Shown here: in pieces, positions 61,351 to 64,000 of the stretch | Position numbering within the stretch: position 1 is the stretch's first letter | Layout of the letters: every line of letters begins with the position of its first letter | DNA from: Pempheris klunzingeri | Lineage: Eukaryota > Chordata > Actinopteri > Acropomatiformes > Pempheridae | DNA length: 64,000 nucleotides | Assembly: GCF_042242105.1 (NCBI RefSeq) | Contig: NC_092012.1 | Span: 3,023,970-3,087,969 of the forward strand | Direction: 5' to 3' | Notes under the pieces: model-generated | The model's database searches: none | What the model was told of the DNA's origin: nothing | Seen by the model: only the letters and a program-made list of their open reading frames with translations | Translations under genes and position numbers: made by a program

Positions 61351-64000
61351 ATATGATTTACAAGCTCAACATTTTACAAATGTTTTAGGTTCGGTGAGTA
61401 ATGAACCTGTTTCCTGATTCTTAAAGTCAGATGAGGAACCCCAGGTTCAGAAAAGCAGCTGATATTTTCTGCTTTATTCAAAGCAACCAACAAATTCTTC
61501 ACATTTTAATTTTCTTAAATTCCTTTTTCTTTCACTGTAAATGTTTTCTGTGTATTGTTTTCTGTGTATATGCTAATTTCCCCTTGGTTGGATGAATAAA
61601 GGTCCATCTTGAATCTAAACAGAAACACCATCCGTGGAACCAAGGACATCGTTTCCACTCATCTCTAAGCAGATTCCTCATTTTCCTCTTCCTCCCCAGT
61701 CACCAAAACGTGAACGACAGAATGTCTAAATTAATAAAAATGTTGGGGCCCCTTGAGTTATTACAATCACTACAGTGTGCTCCACATAACTCCTTTCACT
61801 GGGGAGATATAATCTAACAACATGGTAAGTAAAATAATTAGTTTGGCTCACTGGTGCATCACTAATCCCTTTACGACATTAACAAAAGGAAAACCTTATC
61901 GCAGCGTGTGGTAATTGGTGCCTCGCTGTAATTAAACCATTCTGTGCACAGAACATTATATGGGATCCCACAAAGAATGCCACTGTTGTAAAGCACTGTA
62001 ATCACAATATCAGGTGAGTTAGTCTCTCCAGCTTGCTCCAATTAACTGAGGCTAACTTTAAGCTGCACTAATCAGTGTTTTAATGTTAATCACCTGACTC
62101 TGCAGCTCCTCCCAGCTTCGTGGAGGGTTTTAGCACCTTTCAGCTCATTGTTTTTTTTTTACAGTTGCAGCTTTACTGTTTCGATTCACTCTGCAGCTGC
62201 AGCTGTTCTCACCAAAAAGCTCCAATAACTCCACTGTGCACGACCTTCGCTGCACCAAACGGCAGACACACATAGTTAGAGACAAGCTGGCGACCATAGA
62301 GGAGCATTCAGCAGCTGAACAACCAAGGATTCAAGGATTCAAGGATTCAAGGAACTTTATTTGTCATACCAACACGTGTTCACACATGGGGAGGTACGAA
62401 ATTATGTTCTCAGGTCCCGTTTTAAGCCAAGATAAATATCAATATAACAAATAAAATATAGAAAATAGAGGTCCTATATAAAATAATTTTTAAAAAAAAT
62501 AGATATTTCCCTCTGGAGTTGGTAGAGACAAAAGAAAACTGGTAAAATGGGGGGTGAGAATTGGATTTACATTCATCAGATGGACACAAACATGACTCCA
62601 ACCCAATGTTAGTGTTGCCTTATCAACTTTATTACGTAATAACATGTCAGAGTTGTATTTAAAGCTTGATCCACTGACCCCTGATGGTTAAAAAAGAATC
62701 AGTTAAAGCTGTGTTACATTTGCCGTACATGAGAAGAAGAAGCCAACACAGTTGTTCTTTATTGTCTGTTTTCCCGTGCATCCGTCTATAAAATACACCT
62801 TAGTTAGCACGATCAAATCTTTGTCAATCAAACGAAGAGATGAAGTTTCCTTTTGAATAAACTCACACAGCTCGCTGCTCGTTCATCGTCAGGTGAGAGA
62901 GTTAGATCATCCTGCGAACATGAATGTGCAGCTCATTTTGGGATTCACCAAATACCCCCGTCCACAGTAAGGGTGAAGAAATGCAGTCGGACTGGAGGGC
63001 AACAACGGGGAGCATCAGTCATACACAGCTCCATTTTATCACAGGGTCAAAGGTTAACAGCTGGCCCTCCACACATTACCTCTGGGCAAATCACTCTCTC
63101 TGTCTGTGTGACTGTGTGAAGTGTGTAGCAGTAATTGCCCCATACATCTCTACATCTCTATGTATCTCTTGGGAAGCATAAAAAGGTGCTGCTTGTCTGG
63201 AACAAACCTCCAATAATCAATATTCACCTGGAAGGAGATCAGGAAGATTCCCTGAAATCTGAATATTCAGCAGCATCTGTAAAAGCTCAGTATTCAGTGT
63301 AGTCAAGAAAGTTTCATCATTTAACTTCCATTATGTTCTTCAGATTAAAGCAACTTTAAGGAACTTTTTTAGTTTTGAGTTGATTTTGGCGCCCCCTGTG
63401 GGCAAAAGCAGTAATGTTTTATGAAATGAAGACTCCATTTCCCATGAGCACCATCACCTTTTGACGTAAAGGTCTTGATCTTGTTTGCTTTGCACGATAA
63501 ATGCAGCTCACGTAAGCTATTATCAACTAAAAAGTTTTCTAGCTTTGTTTCAGCCACCGCCGTAAATTCATTCATAGATATAAAACCTCATCTCGCTGTC
63601 TGGGGAGAAGGCGGCCAATTCAGGATCAGTTTTAAACCCTTTCAAATCTGTAGCCAAACAACCAAACAAGCTTGGCGTTGTTTTCTCCCATGCTCCATCA
63701 CTGTCCCTTTTTTTTTTAGCTTTTTCTTGTTCTTCCTCCTGCAAATATGATTCTTTGGACAAATGGCCCAACTGTAAGAGAACATGCAGGAGTGATTTTG
63801 ATCTGTTGGTCACACAGGTTTACATCAGGCCTCTAGTTTAGTACATTATCCTTGCAGCTGGGTCACATTACCTGAGTGTGTCCTGGAAACAACGGCCTGT
63901 TTCAGCAGCCTAACCGGAGCTTTCTGCTTTCTGCGGCAGCTGTTGGTACAAACACAGGAGCTCTTTGTGGCTTTCGGCAGGCAATGAAAGCAGAGAGCTC
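61351..64000. other. Intergenic DNA to the window end
   Basis: No exon is recognised. A LINE-like tail (ATTTCCCCTTGGTTGGATGA then ATAAAGGTCC) lies at 61575-61620. Homeodomain-core-rich sequence lies at about 61820-61960. An AAGGATTC repeat followed by a dispersed repeat lies at 62324-62500. The last 1.5 kb looks unique but non-coding. Confidence 0.5.
62324..62500. repeat. (AAGGATTC)n plus dispersed fish repeat
   Basis: Three to four AAGGATTC units run into GGAACTTTATTTGTCATACC, a sequence commonly found at the 3' end of fish retroelements in reverse orientation. An AT-rich tail follows. Confidence 0.55.

Noticed and set aside
1..64000. CRISPR arrays, operons, phage or insertion-sequence systems
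   Set aside because: The genes are spliced with vertebrate domain structure. No regularly spaced repeats or bacterial gene organisation is present.

Overview
The window is vertebrate nuclear DNA, almost certainly from a ray-finned (teleost) fish. It has short GT-AG introns, dense CA/TG microsatellites, Tc1/mariner relics, small inverted-repeat elements and several interspersed repeats typical of fish. No prokaryotic, plasmid or organellar features are seen. Four protein-coding genes can be read exon by exon, and in all four the splice phases close without a break.

Region 1-22 kb: about 2.7 kb of intergenic DNA and a LINE 3' fragment lead to a CCAAT-CRE-CCAAT promoter cluster. The complete tp53bp1 gene follows (+ strand, 28 coding exons, about 1757 aa). 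It encodes the S/TQ-rich N terminus, the conserved motif before the Tudor module, the tandem Tudor domain, the ubiquitin-recognition/NLS segment and the tandem BRCT repeats of 53BP1.

Region 22-30 kb: tubgcp4 (- strand, 18 coding exons, 666 aa, gamma-tubulin complex component GCP4) lies tail-to-tail with tp53bp1. The two poly(A) signals are about 35 bp apart. The same tail-to-tail arrangement exists in mammals.

Region 30-34.6 kb: cdkn2aip (CARF; XRN2-binding XTBD domain plus a C-terminal dsRBD-like domain, 321 aa) is head-to-head with tubgcp4. The shared promoter carries a ZNF143/Staf-type site next to an ETS site.

Region 34.6-64 kb is gene-poor. Its one clear gene is a compact three-exon CART neuropeptide precursor (cartpt family, - strand, 41.05-41.91 kb) with its own TATA-like box. 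The rest holds microsatellites, LINE tails, several MITE families, a nested transposon insertion at 60.2-61.35 kb and a Tc1-like element at 60.4 kb. That Tc1-like element is nearly identical to one inside a tp53bp1 intron at 20.7 kb.

Two conserved cell-biology genes, one for DNA double-strand-break signalling and one for microtubule nucleation, therefore share a 3' boundary. tubgcp4 and the p53/ARF-linked cdkn2aip share a 5' boundary. The neuropeptide gene stands alone in a repeat-rich stretch. I found no wholly new system. The most notable signals are splice-site-adjacent (TG)n tracts in two genes, a GC-AG intron, tandem NAGNAG acceptors, a possible in-frame exitron, the nearly identical Tc1 pair and the nested transposon.
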